Shown piece by piece: positions 1 to 10,334 of a stretch of 64,000 nt of DNA. The stretch covers positions 3,542,674 through 3,606,673 of the forward strand of contig CM030936.1 in NCBI GenBank assembly GCA_018136815.1. Reading direction: 5' to 3'. Each line of letters opens with the position of its first letter. Position 1 is the stretch's first letter. This DNA is from Isochrysis galbana (lineage: Eukaryota > Haptophyta > Isochrysidales > Isochrysidaceae). The notes under the pieces were generated by a model. The model was given only the letters and a program-made list of their open reading frames with translations, was not told the DNA's origin and made no database searches. The position numbers were made by a program, and so were the translations under genes.

Positions 1-243
1 AAGCTTGAAGCCCTCGCGCCGTAACTACGGAGCGCGTGATGGCAGCCACCGGATGAGACCGTTCATGCTCGGCTAGAGACTCTGAGCCAGGCTCACGTAC
101 CGCTAGCGGCGCTGGGCCGGCGAGTGGTTCATCTTCGTGTTCCGGCTCCAGGGATGCTAGCCGGGACAGCCCGTCAGCATCCTGATGAACAGCTCCTGGT
201 TTATGTTCGACATCGAACCGGTACTCAGCCAACTTGAGAGCCC
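1..243. other. Left edge, no gene recognised
   Basis: I see no convincing coding signal before the first run of Ns. Short open frames run into the gap on both strands but cannot be assigned. The 5' part of the FHA-domain gene that follows may lie here or inside the gap. Confidence 0.5.
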
Positions 244-343
244 NNNNNNNNNNNNNNNNNNNNNNNNNNNNNNNNNNNNNNNNNNNNNNNNNNNNNNNNN
301 NNNNNNNNNNNNNNNNNNNNNNNNNNNNNNNNNNNNNNNNNNN
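244..343. other. Scaffold gap of 100 N
   Basis: Exactly 100 undetermined bases, the usual placeholder for a join of unknown length. It removes the 5' end of the FHA-domain gene. Confidence 0.95.
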
Positions 344-1337
344 CCCTCAGCCGGTGCGGATGGGCGCATCGCCGCTGCAGCCCCCACCGCCACTGGCGGC
401 GCCTGCGTCAGCACCGACGAGTAGCTCACTTGCCGTGAGCAGAGCTGCCCCGGTGCCTGCGGCGCGCCCACGCTGGCGCCCGCCCGATTGGGTGAAGCCG
501 GCGGTGCTCCACCAACCCGTGCTCGAGATGGTGGAACGAGGAGCGATTACGCGATCGATGCCAGTGGGCAGCCGCGCGGTATGGATACTCGGCCGGCACG
601 GTGGCGTCGCGGATATTCTCCTAGACGATTCCTCCATCTCACGCGCCCAGGCCGCGATCCTCAATTCGTCCTCCGCCTGCTTCCTTGTCGATTTGGATTC
701 GGCGCATGGCACGTGGTATGACCCAGACGGGCGGACGCTCGCCGTGCCACAGCTAGGCACGCGCCTCGATCCAGACGCCGAGCCAACACGGCTCGCCGAG
801 GGCGCCACCTTCCGCCTCGGCTCCTCTAAGGTGGTCTTCCGGGTCAGGGGCGTCGAGCCAGAAAGGTTGCAGCGGTGGGCGCCGCCTCCATGGGCAGAGC
901 CCCCAAGACGCAGGTGCTATCTCGAGGTGCGCTCCAACGACCTGTCTAACCCATACCTGCAGCACCTGCAGTCCGAGGGGGGTGATGTGGAAGGCGAAAT
1001 GCCGATCACTGGCCGGTGCATGATGCTCGGCCGGAAGGCGGACCTCTGCGACGTCGTGCTAATGGACACCAGCGTCTCGCGGCAACACGCTGTGATCCTG
1101 CACGCCGAGGCGGGCGGAAAAGCGGAGTCGTTTGTGCAGGACCTGGGCTCCGCCTCAGGCACCTTTGTCAACGGTAAGCTCATTCCTTCGGGCAAGCCAT
1201 TCGTGCTCTCAGATGGTGACGCGATCAGCCTTGGCGAGTGCAAGGCCACTTACACATTCCGGCTCGCGGGTGCGAAGCGCTCCGTCTGGCACGGCGGTGG
1301 TGGCGGGGCGAGCAAGCGGCAGCGCGCCTTGGCGTGA
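344..1337 (+). CDS. Double FHA-domain protein, 5' end lost in gap
   Basis: FHA domains bind phosphothreonine peptides in signalling, DNA-repair and RNA-processing proteins. The frame is open from the gap to a TGA at 1337, about 330 codons. A Pro/Ala-rich stretch leads to the first FHA (about 580-840), with GRHGG, then SRAQA in place of the usual SRxHA, then HGTWYD. The second FHA (about 1015-1265) is closer to consensus, with GRK, SRQHA and GTFVNG. A basic C-terminus (KRSVWHGGG to SKRQRALA) could be a nuclear signal. There is no sign of an intron after the gap. No kinase, BRCT or other partner domain is visible, so the exact family stays open. The start codon is not in the sequence shown. Confidence 0.85.
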
Positions 1338-1350
1338 GCGCCCCAAGTAG

Positions 1351-1492
1351 CTCGCTTCGTTGAGCCGATCAACCCCTCCGTACGGGTCCTCCTATCAACC
1401 TCGCTTCGCTCGGCCGATCAACCCTCCTCCGGGTCCTCCTATCAACCTCGCTTCGCTCGGCCGATCAACCCTCCTCCGGGTCCTCCTATCTC
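1351..1492 (+). repeat. Three-copy tandem repeat of about 48 bp
   Basis: Three consecutive copies begin with ctcgcttcg at 1351, 1400 and 1447 (spacing 49 and 47 bp). Each carries gccgatcaaccc and gggtcctcctatc. It lies just downstream of the FHA gene stop. Confidence 0.85.
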
Positions 1493-3273
1493 CCTCGCGC
1501 ATTTTCCTTCCCTTTTTCTTGTTGCCCGCACATTTTCTTCTCCGGGCCTGTGCTTTAGGACGACTTTCAGTGCTATAACCGCTAAGGTCGCTTTACCAGC
1601 GAGCTGCCGCCATTCTTCGTGCGCTCGTACCCTCGATAGTAACCGAGCTCGCGTCGGCTAGTTTCGGCCAAATCGTTGCCACGGCAACCCTTCTTGAGCC
1701 GTGCAACCTCTGCCGCAACTGAATGTGTAGAAGGCGCCGATCATTTCCCATACCGCCAGCTCGGGCCACGCATCATGGCAACGACGGGTATGCATATGCG
1801 CGAACCGTCCTCGCGACTCTGCATAGGGCTCACGCCATTGACCACGTAGCCGTGCGCTAGCGCAAGGCATTAGATTAGCTGGTTGAACGCGTGACACGTG
1901 GCAAAGGATCCCCCATGCTCGTGCTGTATGGTTTTCCTTCATCTTCTTCTTTTAGCAGCTTCAACGCTTGCCATCTTGCTGTTTGTCGAGATATATGCTC
2001 TCACTCCCCATGAATGATTCACCCGCACCATGACCACGGGAAGGCATTGTTGATGAGGTCATTGCCCATAGGACATCTAACAATGGTGGTCACGTCAATT
2101 CTTGTTGTGTTGATCAAGGATCGCGGGACTCCTCCGCCCACCAAGTCGGTGCCCTTGAAGGCGTCAAATTCCTGCTACCCTACTGACCTACCTACAACGA
2201 CTACCGTGCCCCATGCTCTAGCCTTTGGTTCTCGGCGACTATTAGCTAGGTAATGGCTCACGGTAGTTTGTGTGAGTGTGACACCGCACATGCCGCTGTA
2301 CGTAGGTATGCTGTTGTGGGCGCTTGGCAACGTGTAGATGTAGCTGGGAAGCTGAGCGCAAAGCTACTGGAGATCGCTATCAAGCGCCTCTATAGCCTAT
2401 ATCCGCTCAACGCTCAACTAAAAAAAATTCTTGAAGGTGTCCGCTATGCTAATGCGGTGACTCACGTTCGCACACGATCGCGTCGCTCAACGCTCAACTA
2501 TAAAGAAAATCTTAAACCAATTACTAATAATTCAATTACCGCTACTTGCATGGCGTAAGGCAGCGTGCTTGTGTTACTCCCTACTATCCACTACCCCCCC
2601 TTACCAACCGACTTCCCCCGCCTATCCCTCCTCCAGGTTCCTCGAGGGTCGCCAACCAAGGGGCGGAATGGGAGAGGGGGGTAAGAGTCTATCTATGTTA
2701 CATGCTATGTTACCCCCTATCAGGCGCCGTTACGCCCCGCAAACAAAGGGTCGGCGCCTGGCCAGAGCTATTTGAGTCGAGTGTGTGTTCGTTCTTGATT
2801 TTGGAATGTATTCATATATCATATTCATATGTCAACATGTCTATCGGACGAAAATTCCGTCCTAGAAACTAGGACCACCTCCTAGAAAATTCTTGGATTT
2901 CTAGGACTCTGCCGATCATGCCTCCATTTTAGCCTACCTAAGGTGAGCTTATGAGACATCCCATCACCTGGAGCAAACCATCTCCACATCCCATTCAACC
3001 TTAGCTCTCCCCATGACCAACTCTGCGGAGCTTGTCTTTGCTTACATTTGCGTACCACATTCAGCATGCGGTGCTGCACTCGGGCGTCCGCTCGCACCAA
3101 AGGAGTTTTATTTTAGACCTTTTGGAGCAGTAGGCTAGCGGATTGGACACTTAGATGACAAAACCAAGCTTGGTGGTCACTGAAGGTCTCAAAGAGGGCA
3201 GTACGTCATAAGGCGGCTTGCCTTCATTTGGTCTCCTTTCACTCAGGGTTTCTTCCCCTCTCCGTGGGGACTC
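1493..3273. other. Intergenic, no gene recognised
   Basis: No open frame here resembles a known family. I note a direct repeat gctcaacgctcaacta at 2405-2420 and 2485-2500. A cluster of inverted TCCTAGAAA / TTTCTAGGA motifs lies at about 2850-2905. The same motif recurs near 7587-7617 and 11273-11312, which suggests a dispersed short repeat. Confidence 0.5.
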
Positions 3274-3635
3274 TCACCCTACCATGAGCCCCCCCGCGAG
3301 CACCCTGAAGGAGAGGCCCAGGAGCACCACGTACGCGAGTACGCGACGAGAACAGCGTCGCCTTGGCTCGGCATGAGGGCGCGCCCCGAGAGGGCCTGGT
3401 AGACGCCCACGCCGAGCACCGCGTAGCCCGTCCCCTTGTGCGCGACCCGCCACACGGCGCGGCGCGTGGTGCGGGCGGCGGGCGGGCCGCGCACGAGCGC
3501 GTTGAGCGGCTGCAGCAGGGCGAGGGCGAAGGCGACGGTCCCGAGCGTGTGATGGGGGTGCGAGAAGTGGCGCCCTCGGGGCACCGACGCGACAGCGAGC
3601 GCGACGCCGGCGGCGGCCACCGCAAGGCCGCTTCC
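3274..3635 (-). pseudogene. Cytochrome b561-type membrane fragment with frame break
   Basis: On the minus strand a good splice acceptor (ctctctcag) ends at 3636. The frame then encodes a hydrophobic segment followed by HHTLGTVAFALALLQPLN and WRVAHKGTGYAVLGVG. The two histidines in helices and the LQPLN pattern fit the haem-b core of cytochrome b561 and ferric-reductase-like proteins, which move electrons across membranes. Just before the last helix the frame is lost at an exact 8-bp tandem duplication (3331-3346). The expected hydrophobic helix (VVLLGLSF) continues in another frame to a TGA at 3274. Upstream exons were not found. It may be a decayed copy, a 3' exon with an assembly error, or a real frameshift. 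The family call is moderate. Confidence 0.5.
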
Positions 3636-3777
3636 CTGAGAGAGCGGGGGGGGGAGGGCGTTGTTGGGGTTTCCTCCCTTTTTTGGTGGGAGGGAGGGCC
3701 GGTGGGGGCCTTGTGGGTTCAATCTTTACGGGAGCTGAACCCGAACCGATAAGCGGCCTTTTGTTTTCAATCTTTAC

Positions 3778-4205
3778 TTAGGGAGCTGAACCCGAATCGA
3801 CACCTTCTAGCAATTCTTGGAGGTGGGGAGTTAATTCCGAATTGACATAAGTTTTCATTGTACGAAGCAGATCATCACGACTCATATCGATGATTGTTTT
3901 CACAGTGAATTTATTGCTCAAGAGAGTGTCTATCATATAAACCAGTGTGAATGATTTATCAGCCTCGCAAATGGCATGTAAGGTGTCTTCAATGTTCGTA
4001 TTGTGCTTGAAATCGAATGGACTGAATAAGGACTTACATTCGAAAGTGTACGTCCACAAATTTGGGTTCGACTCAAGCAGCCTCCTCAGGGAGTTGTTGC
4101 TCCCCCCCGGGTTGACCCCAACCGGCGGTGGCGGACTGATGCTGTCCAATGCTTCCGCCATAACCTGCATGGCAGATTTAGAAGTGCCATATGGCGGAAA
4201 GAGAG
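3778..4205 (-). pseudogene. 3' part of small unknown gene split by an LTR array
   Basis: This frame (LFPPYGTSKSAMQV onward, about 140 residues, TAG-proximal end at 3778) matches codon for codon the middle of an uninterrupted paralogue at 42058-42480 (FPYANSKTAMQV, then EALDSISPPPPVG). Its own N-terminal 34 codons lie 2.9 kb away at 7121-7222. Without the insert and one copy of the 5-bp duplication the two halves are in frame. The C-terminal 40 or so residues differ from the paralogue, the two diverging near 3910 and 42131. No known domain is recognised; the protein looks soluble and helical. Whether the insert is spliced out is unknown; its ends are not GT-AG. Confidence 0.7.
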
Positions 4206-5478
4206 TATCGCCGGGAGCCCGCAGCGCGAGCCCCGGCGGCGGTGAGAGAGCGGCGCGGCGCGCCGCCATCGCGCTACGCCATGACAAGATGATTAAAAGA
4301 TACCTAGGGGGGACTGCCACACAAGACACAAGGCACGCTAACACTAACGGTATAGAACCACAAACAACAAATGACAAATGACACATTGGACATGAAATAA
4401 GACACCCTGTGATACCCCCTCCTAAGCGGAGTACGGATGGGATCCAAATGACGCTTACACAAATTGAAAACAAACAAATATCAAATGTGAATGACATTGA
4501 ATGAAAGCAAGTTGCAAGTTGGAAGTTGGCCAACGAAAAGGGCCAATCTTTCCCAAAGGAACGACCGCTCCCAGTCCCCACAAGGGAGAAAAGAGAAGAG
4601 ACTGCGGCGCAGCCAAGCCGGTCAGATGGACCGACCCTCCCAGTAGGGGAGGAGAGAGAAGAGATGGCCGTGCAACCAAGTGGTGAGAGGGACCGCAAAA
4701 CCTCCAGCGAGGGACCAGCCGAGTGGTCAAAGCGGCAGACCCCTCCCAGTGGGGGAGGAGAGCAGGAGAGCGAAAGAAGACGGCGAAGCCAAGCCGCAAG
4801 CCGGTCAGATGGACCGACCCTCCCAGTTGGGGAGGAGAGAGAAGGTAGGTACGGCAGCGCAACAAAGAGGAGGCCCAGCGGGACCCCAACTCTCCCAGAC
4901 AAAAGGAGGAGGGAGAGGCGGAGAGAAAGAGAAAGAGGGGCACTCACCCAGACGGGGCACACGCCCAGCAATGGATCGAGCAGCGATCAACAGTGCCAGC
5001 TCGCCGTGCGCGCGCGAGCGAGGCGAAGCAATGCGGGCAAGGGGTGCAAACAAGGATCAATGGGATCCATTCCCTCCCGAGCAAGGGGCCCAGAGGGACC
5101 AGCTCTCCCAGAGGAGGAGAGAGAGAGGGAGAGAGGAGGGCTGGCTACCATGCGTCGCCATGCAGCCATGCAGCCCAAAGCGACTGCGCGAGCGCGCGCA
5201 GCTCGCGGCGGTCCGCGAGAGTCGGCTCAGCAAGCCCAGCCCTGCCCCTCTACCTGGGTGGGAGCTCCATATCGCCGGGAGCCCGCAGCGCGAGCCCCGG
5301 CGGCGGTGAGAGAGCGGCGCGGCGCGCCGCCATCGCGCTACGCCATGACAAGATGATTAAAAGATACCTAGGGGGGACTGCCACACAAGACACAAGGCAC
5401 GCTAACACTAACGGTATAGAACCACAAACAACAAATGACAAATGACACATTGGACATGGTATAAGACACCCTGTGATA
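4206..5478 (-). mobile_element. TRIM-like element 1 (1273 bp, 209-bp terminal repeats)
   Basis: The left repeat (4206-4414) and right repeat (5270-5478) are nearly identical. The internal region (4415-5269) has a TGG primer-site-like start at 5269 on the minus strand. A purine run abuts the 4414 repeat. The interior is built from degenerate repeats containing gtcagatggaccgaccctcc and ggagagagaagag. Long open frames in it are repeat artefacts without a known domain. Confidence 0.7.
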
Positions 5479-5860
5479 TATCGCCGGGAGCGCCCGCAGC
5501 GCGAGCCCCGGCGGCGGTGAGAGAGCGGCGCGCCGCGCCGCCATCGCGCCACGCCATGACAAGATGATTAAAAGATACCTAGGGGGCACTGCCACACAAG
5601 GCACACTAACGGTATAGAACCAAAAATGGCACAAGACACCCTGTGATACCCCCGCCGGGAGCGCCCGCAGCGCGAGCCCCGGCGGCGGTGAGAGAGCGGC
5701 GCGGCGCGCCGCCATCGCGCTACGCCATGACAAGATGATTAAAAGATACCTAGGGGGGACTGCCACACAAGACACAAGGCACGCTAACACTAACGGTATA
5801 GAACCACAAACAACAAATGACAAATGACACATTGGACATGGTATAAGACACCCTGTGATA
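5479..5860 (-). repeat. Two extra tandem terminal repeats inside the TRIM array
   Basis: Unit C (5479-5648, 170-bp type) and unit D (5649-5860, long type) sit head to tail between the two complete elements. D lacks the terminal GATA on its minus-strand 3' side. It joins C through a ccccc (minus ggggg) remnant like the polypurine tract. This pattern is what recombination between terminal repeats would leave. Confidence 0.7.
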
Positions 5861-7120
5861 TATCGCCGGGAGCGCCCGCAGCGCGAGCCCCGGCGGCGGT
5901 GAGAGAGCGGCGCGCCGCGCCGCCATCGCGCCACGCCATGACAAGATGATTAAAAGATACCTAGGGGGCACTGCCACACAAGGCACACTAACGGTATAGA
6001 ACCAAAAATGGCACAAGACACCCTGTGATACCCCCTCCTAAGCGGAGTACGGATGGGATCCGAATGACGCTTACACAAATTGAACACAAACAAATGTCTG
6101 TCAAATGTGGATGGAAAAGCAAGTTGCAACTTGGCCAACAAAAAGGGCCAATCTTTCCCAAAGGGACAATTCCTGCCCCAGCAGGGGAGAAGAGAAAGAA
6201 GAGAGACGAGACAGCGGTGCAGCCGAGCGGTCAGAAGGACTTACCCTCCCAGTTGGGGAGGAGAGAGAAGAGAGAAGGGACGGAAGTGCAACAACGCAGC
6301 CGAGCCGGTCAGATGGACCAACCCTCCCAGTCGGGGAGGAGAGAGAAGAGATGACCGTGCAGCCAAGTGGTCAGAGGGACTGCGAACCCTCCAGCGAGGG
6401 AGCAGCCGAGTGGTCAAGCGGCAGACCCCTCCCAGTGGGGAGGAGAGAGAAAGAAGACGGCGCAGCCGAGCCGGTCAGATGGACCGACCCTCCCAGTAGG
6501 GGAGGAGAGAGAAAGTACGGCAGCGCAACGAAGAAGAGGCCCAGCGGGACCCCAACTCTCCCAGACAAGAGGAAGGGGGGAGAGGCGGAGAGAAAGAGAA
6601 AGAGGGGCACTAACCCAGACGGGGCACTCGCCCAGCAATGAATCGAGAAGCGATCAACGGGGCCAGGGGGGCAGCTCGCGCGAGCGCGCGCAAGCGAGGC
6701 GAAGTAATGCGGGCAGGGGGTGCACACAAGGATCAATGGGATCCATTCCCATTCCCTCCCGAGCAAGGGGCCCAGAGGGACCACCTCCCCCAGAGGGGGA
6801 GAGAGAGAGGGAGAGAGGAGGCTCGCTACCATGCGTCGCCATGCAGCCATGCAGCCCAAAGCGACTGCGCGAGCGCGCGCAGCTCGCGGCGGTCCGCGAG
6901 AGTCGGCTCAGCAAGCCCAGCCCTGCCCCTCTACCTGGGTGGGAGCTCCATATCGCCGGGAGCGCCCGCAGCGCGAGCCCCGGCGGCGGTGAGAGAGCGG
7001 CGCGCCGCGCCGCCATCGCGCCACGCCATGACAAGATGATTAAAAGATACCTAGGGGGCACTGCCACACAAGGCACACTAACGGTATAGAACCAAAAATG
7101 GCACAAGACACCCTGTGATA
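5861..7120 (-). mobile_element. TRIM-like element 2 (1260 bp, 170-bp terminal repeats)
   Basis: Repeats E (5861-6030) and F (6951-7120) are near-identical short-type units. The internal region X2 (6031-6950) is an alternate version of X1. The TGG start at 6950 and the purine tract next to E are both conserved. The short type differs from the long type by the loss of about 40 bp around acaacaaatgacaaatgac. Confidence 0.7.
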
Positions 7121-7222
7121 GAGAGGTAAGATGAATTTTTTTAAGTTATCGTCCATCTTTGTTGTTATCCATTTCAATCGCTTGAGTACTACATCATCAG
7201 CCGCCATTCCATTTATAGACAT
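7121..7222 (-). pseudogene. 5' part of the split unknown gene
   Basis: ATG at 7222 opens 34 codons (MSINGMAADDVVLKRLKW at the start). These match the N-terminus of the intact paralogue (MSTNGRAPADIVLKRLEW) at 42480. The match stops exactly at the edge of the TRIM array. The upstream flank (gagcactgtgaggtgggtg) is also shared with the paralogue, so promoter and gene were duplicated together. Confidence 0.7.
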
Positions 7223-8194
7223 GGTTGAGCACTGTGAGGTGGGTGCCTTTGCTCAAATACAATAAGATTTTTTTGTACCGACACATCGCGTATTTGGAAA
7301 CGAGGGGTACCAAAGGAAGGCAAACGACCTTAGCAACATTTCATCTCCTGGGGACCATGGGTAGAAGAGCTCCCCATTGGGTGGTATCAGCCATTTCTCC
7401 CGTTTCTAGGACAAGCAGCAATTCCGACTAGGTGACCCACAAATGCGTCACAAAACTTGGTGTGTCTGCGAGGGAATAGTGCCTAGGTACACTTGGAACA
7501 TTTAATGAGGACATGCACGTGGTAACTCAATAGCCAAGGTTTGGGACAAAATAACATGGTATGCTCATGCTCTCACCTAGCAAAGTCCGTCCTAGTTTCT
7601 AGGACTGGTCCTAGAAAGCTGGGTTTGCGCGGTACCTTTATCCGCTATGTCTAGTGTCTAGCTCCGTGCTCCGTGGCCGCTTTGAGCTTTGTGAGCTTTC
7701 GAGGTTTCGGGGGCTATCCGCTATCCGATCTAAGCGGCGCACTATATCTATATCTATCGCCCCGGTACCTATTCCTATTCGCCGTGGCTTTCTCCTATGG
7801 ACTATGGACTATGGAGGATGTAGGATGTAGGATGTGTTTAAAGTTAAAGTTAAAATGCATGTGAGATGTAAGAATCTCGGGGGCTATGCAATACTATGCA
7901 GGTTATTTTTATTTGTACACTTGTGAGATTTGCTTCCATTTGTCTCCTAGACTCGGAAATCGCTTCAGTGAAGTACCACGTATCCTTAGATAGAAGCGCT
8001 TTCCCCAGCGGCCGACGCCAATAACTAACGACCAATCTCTATACCTAACTAAACCTAACGACTAACGACCAATAACTAATTACTAAATACTACTCTACTA
8101 GAGTAGGAGTAGAGCTACGCTTCTTGCTGGCTGGCTGGAGTTCCCCAGCGGCCGACGCCGCTCGCGCCTCGGCCCGCTCGCAGCCACCTGCTCG
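7223..8194. other. Intergenic, no gene recognised
   Basis: The left end shares the upstream flank of the split gene family, including the 22-bp block starting at 7290 that recurs at 42548 and 42803. Near 8036-8098 there is a run of taac/gacc-rich simple repeats. I see no supported coding region. Confidence 0.5.
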
Positions 8195-8609
8195 ATGAGC
8201 TCGCAGGACGTGGCGAAGCTGCAGGTGCGACCACACCGCCACGTTCCAAGACGCATTCTCTTGCGCGCGTCCACCACCCCCATTGCCGTTGCTCCAGGAG
8301 CGGAGGAACGTTCTGGAGGAGGAGCTCGTGCGGACCGAGCGGCAAATCTATGAGCTGGAGGGTGAGTACCTGCAGGAGACGGTGAAGGACGGCAACATTC
8401 TGCGCGGCTGGGACGGCTACCTCGGTAAACAGGCGTCCTCAGGTGCCATCCGGCGCATTAATCGCTTTCGAGAGGCAGATCGAATGTTCTCGGCCTCCTC
8501 GGCAACAGCTCAGCAGATTGTGGCGGCCAAGCCCGGCGCCGGCAGTGGTGGTTCTTCTGGAGGCAACAAGGGCGACCGAAAGCGCGCGAGGGATGGCGGG
8601 GATCAGTGA
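8195..8609 (+). CDS. EAF6: EAF6-like subunit of histone acetyltransferase complexes (two exons)
   Basis: EAF6/MEAF6 is a small coiled-coil subunit of NuA4- and MOZ/HBO1-type histone acetyltransferase complexes in the nucleus. Exon 1 is 8195-8224 (starting MSSQDVAKLQ) and exon 2 is 8298-8609, about 113 aa in all, the usual size for the family. The 73-bp intron has gtgcga and ctccag ends and phase 0, so the frame joins cleanly. Diagnostic features are a heptad-rich helix (ERRNVLEEELVRTERQIYELE), the EYLQET motif, GNILRGWDGYL, and a later R-x-F-S-A-S-S stretch as in other EAF6 proteins. The tail is Gly/Ser-rich and basic. A frame starting at the TTG at 8283 would only read intron sequence, so the upstream ATG is preferred. 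Confidence 0.85.
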
Positions 8610-9329
8610 GTTACTGAATCAACTCATCGAGAAAGCCACTGCAGCGTTCGTGCCATGAGTGCGCTTAGCTGTGGTGGGCTGCTGCACTCATCCTAGCGGT
8701 GATATGGTGATGGCGCACAATTGGCACATGTATCATGTTCATGTAGATGTATGATTTTTATCAAGTATAGGCCCTATGCTTACGGGATCGCTGGGAAGGC
8801 GTGACTCAATACTCGATATTAAGGTGGCGTAGGCCTCCTAAGGGCTCCTATGGCCTATGGGCCTACGGGTGATGACAACGAAAAGACGGAAGAAGGTGCA
8901 ACCTCAAAAATGTGCGACCTGAGGTCTTTTTTTTTCACCACCGACCCCCCCCCCCCCCGATTTTATTATTTGACTGTAGAAGCACCCACACTTTCCACTT
9001 TGGCGGGTAAACCGGCGACTCGCCGCCCCTCATTTGAGGGACTCCTCCTGACGGATCGAGCGTGACCACTGGCTCGATATGCGAGCAGATACGGAAGGGA
9101 TCAACATCAGTCGGCGGTCGGCGGTCATCTTCTGCTTCTGAACCATGGCCTTGGTCGATAACGATACAGTCACGCACGGCCTCCGAGCGAGATCGGTTCT
9201 CCATGGTCGAAAGGGGGGCAAGCCATCAAGCCATACCTCTCTTCCGGCGGGGGAAAACATCAAAACATCAGACGGGGCAAATGCGAGAGCCATACGTACG
9301 AAGAAAGGTCGTGGTAATGTCAATGATGT
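8610..9329. other. Intergenic, no gene recognised
   Basis: No supported gene. A poly-C run lies near 8946-8959. Confidence 0.45.
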
Positions 9330-9440
9330 AGGTAGGAGGCTGATCTCACTCTTGGAGATTGCCTGCGAGGGCGCGCCGGTAGCTAGCGCGGAACGCTGTT
9401 CTTGCGGGGAGCTCATGAAGCTTTACTCGGGACCCATGTT
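9330..9440 (-). mobile_element. Fragment of gypsy gag N-terminus
   Basis: The minus strand encodes MSSPQEQRSALATGAPSQAI and a few more residues. This closely matches the start of the gag of element 2 (MSSPQEPHSALAAGAPSQAI, near 40800). The nucleotide match covers about 100 bp and stops just before the stop codon of the next gene, so it is a relic of insertion or transduction. Confidence 0.75.
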
Positions 9441-9448
9441 GGAAGTGA

Positions 9449-10121
9449 CTACGGTCCATCATCCGAGACATCCGAGACATTGATGTGGACCAATTTGTTG
9501 CGATCCATGCGCTTGCCCGCCGAGGAAGAAGGAGTCTTTGAGGAGGAAGTAGCCATGGACGAGGATGCCACGGAGGAGCTTGACGTCTGCGGCGTAACGT
9601 CTTTGAGCGCCACGGAGCGCTCCATGTCCTTGTTGTAGATACGCGAGAAGAACTTCACCACGATCATGCTCACATCGCCGGATCGAGAGCTCTCACATCT
9701 CGTCGACGCGACCGTGCAAGGGCCGAGGAGGGTGTGGACCACGCGATCACCGACTCGAAAGTGATCGTTGCTCTTTACGTCGTTGTCGTTGTCGTTCTCC
9801 TCGTTGTCATCCTCAACACCGCTGTCCACTGACACCTCAGAGCCGGTGCTCTCGGCAAGCATGTCGTCCTCGTCGATCTTGTCGTCGTTCTCGGTCACGC
9901 TCGTGGACGTTGTCCCACAGGCCGGTGGCTTCGACAGCGACGCATGCGCTGACGAGCGAGCGGAGAGACGGAGAGAGGGAAAGTGAATGAGGATGTGGAC
10001 AGGCCCGGCGGGGGCTGTGGGCTGTGGGCTGTGGGCTGTGGCGGCGCTGGCGGGCTGGCAGTGTGTTGGCCTTGCGACGGGCCGCCGCGCGCGCGGGCTC
10101 ACCTCGACGGCTCCTCACCAT
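9449..10121 (-). CDS. Acidic, Ser-rich protein with SH3-like patch (two exons)
   Basis: Proposed exons are 10121-10103 (starting MVRSRR) and 9948-9449, joined over a 154-bp intron with gtgagc and gtcag ends. The phase matches and the product is 172 aa. After a short basic start comes a long acidic stretch (DDNEENDNDNDVKSND). Then a compact segment beginning HFRVGDRVVHTLLGPCTV and ending RSVALKDVTP has the look of a small beta-barrel such as an SH3, Tudor or CarD-like fold. The C-terminus is Ser-rich and ends VSDVSDDGP before a TAG. I do not recognise the family. The first exon rests only on splice signals and phase. The stop lies about 10 bp from a gag relic. Confidence 0.5.
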
Positions 10122-10198
10122 CTTCTCGCTGAGGGAGTGAGAGTGTGAGAGTGAGCGAGAGTGAGCAGGGCCGCCACGGGCCACAGGGGAGTCGCTCG

Positions 10199-10334
10199 CC
10201 GCCCCCCCCCCCCCCCAAGTTGCGCGTAAGTTGCGCGTATGGGCTATTTTGGGCCCAAGTTTCGCGAAAGTTTTTTTGCCAGAAAAGTGACCCAAGTTTC
10301 GAAATAAGTTTCGCGAAACTCTGACCTGGCCCTA
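10199..10334 (-). repeat. Copy 1 of a dispersed TTTCGCGAAA element
   Basis: After a C homopolymer (10202-10216) comes sequence that, read in reverse, starts ctagggccaggtcagagttt and contains two tttcgcgaaa palindromes. Close relatives start at 16265 and 22927. The shared ctagggcc(a/t)ggt border marks one end of the element. Confidence 0.6.

Larger units (their letters stand above)
4206..7120 (-). mobile_element. Tandem array of miniature LTR (TRIM-like) elements with GAGAG target duplication
   Basis: The array contains six terminal-repeat units (about 170 or 209 bp) and two related internal regions, ordered A-X1-B-C-D-E-X2-F from left to right. It is bounded by GAGAG at 4201-4205 and GAGAG at 7121-7125, a 5-bp target duplication typical of LTR integrases. 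Read on the minus strand, each long terminal repeat starts TATCACAGGG and ends GGCGATA. It is followed directly by TGGAGCTCCCACCC, which starts with TGG like a tRNA primer-binding site. The downstream repeat is preceded by aggaggggg, a polypurine tract. No protein typical of an autonomous element is encoded, which fits a terminal-repeat retrotransposon in miniature. Confidence 0.75.

Noticed and set aside
234-343. TTG start of the FHA frame before the gap
   Set aside because: The frame only continues through Ns; the true 5' exon cannot be read.
4526-5356. 276-aa frame in the TRIM interior
   Set aside because: Built from internal repeats, overlaps terminal repeat units and has no domain; it is not conserved in length between X1 and X2.
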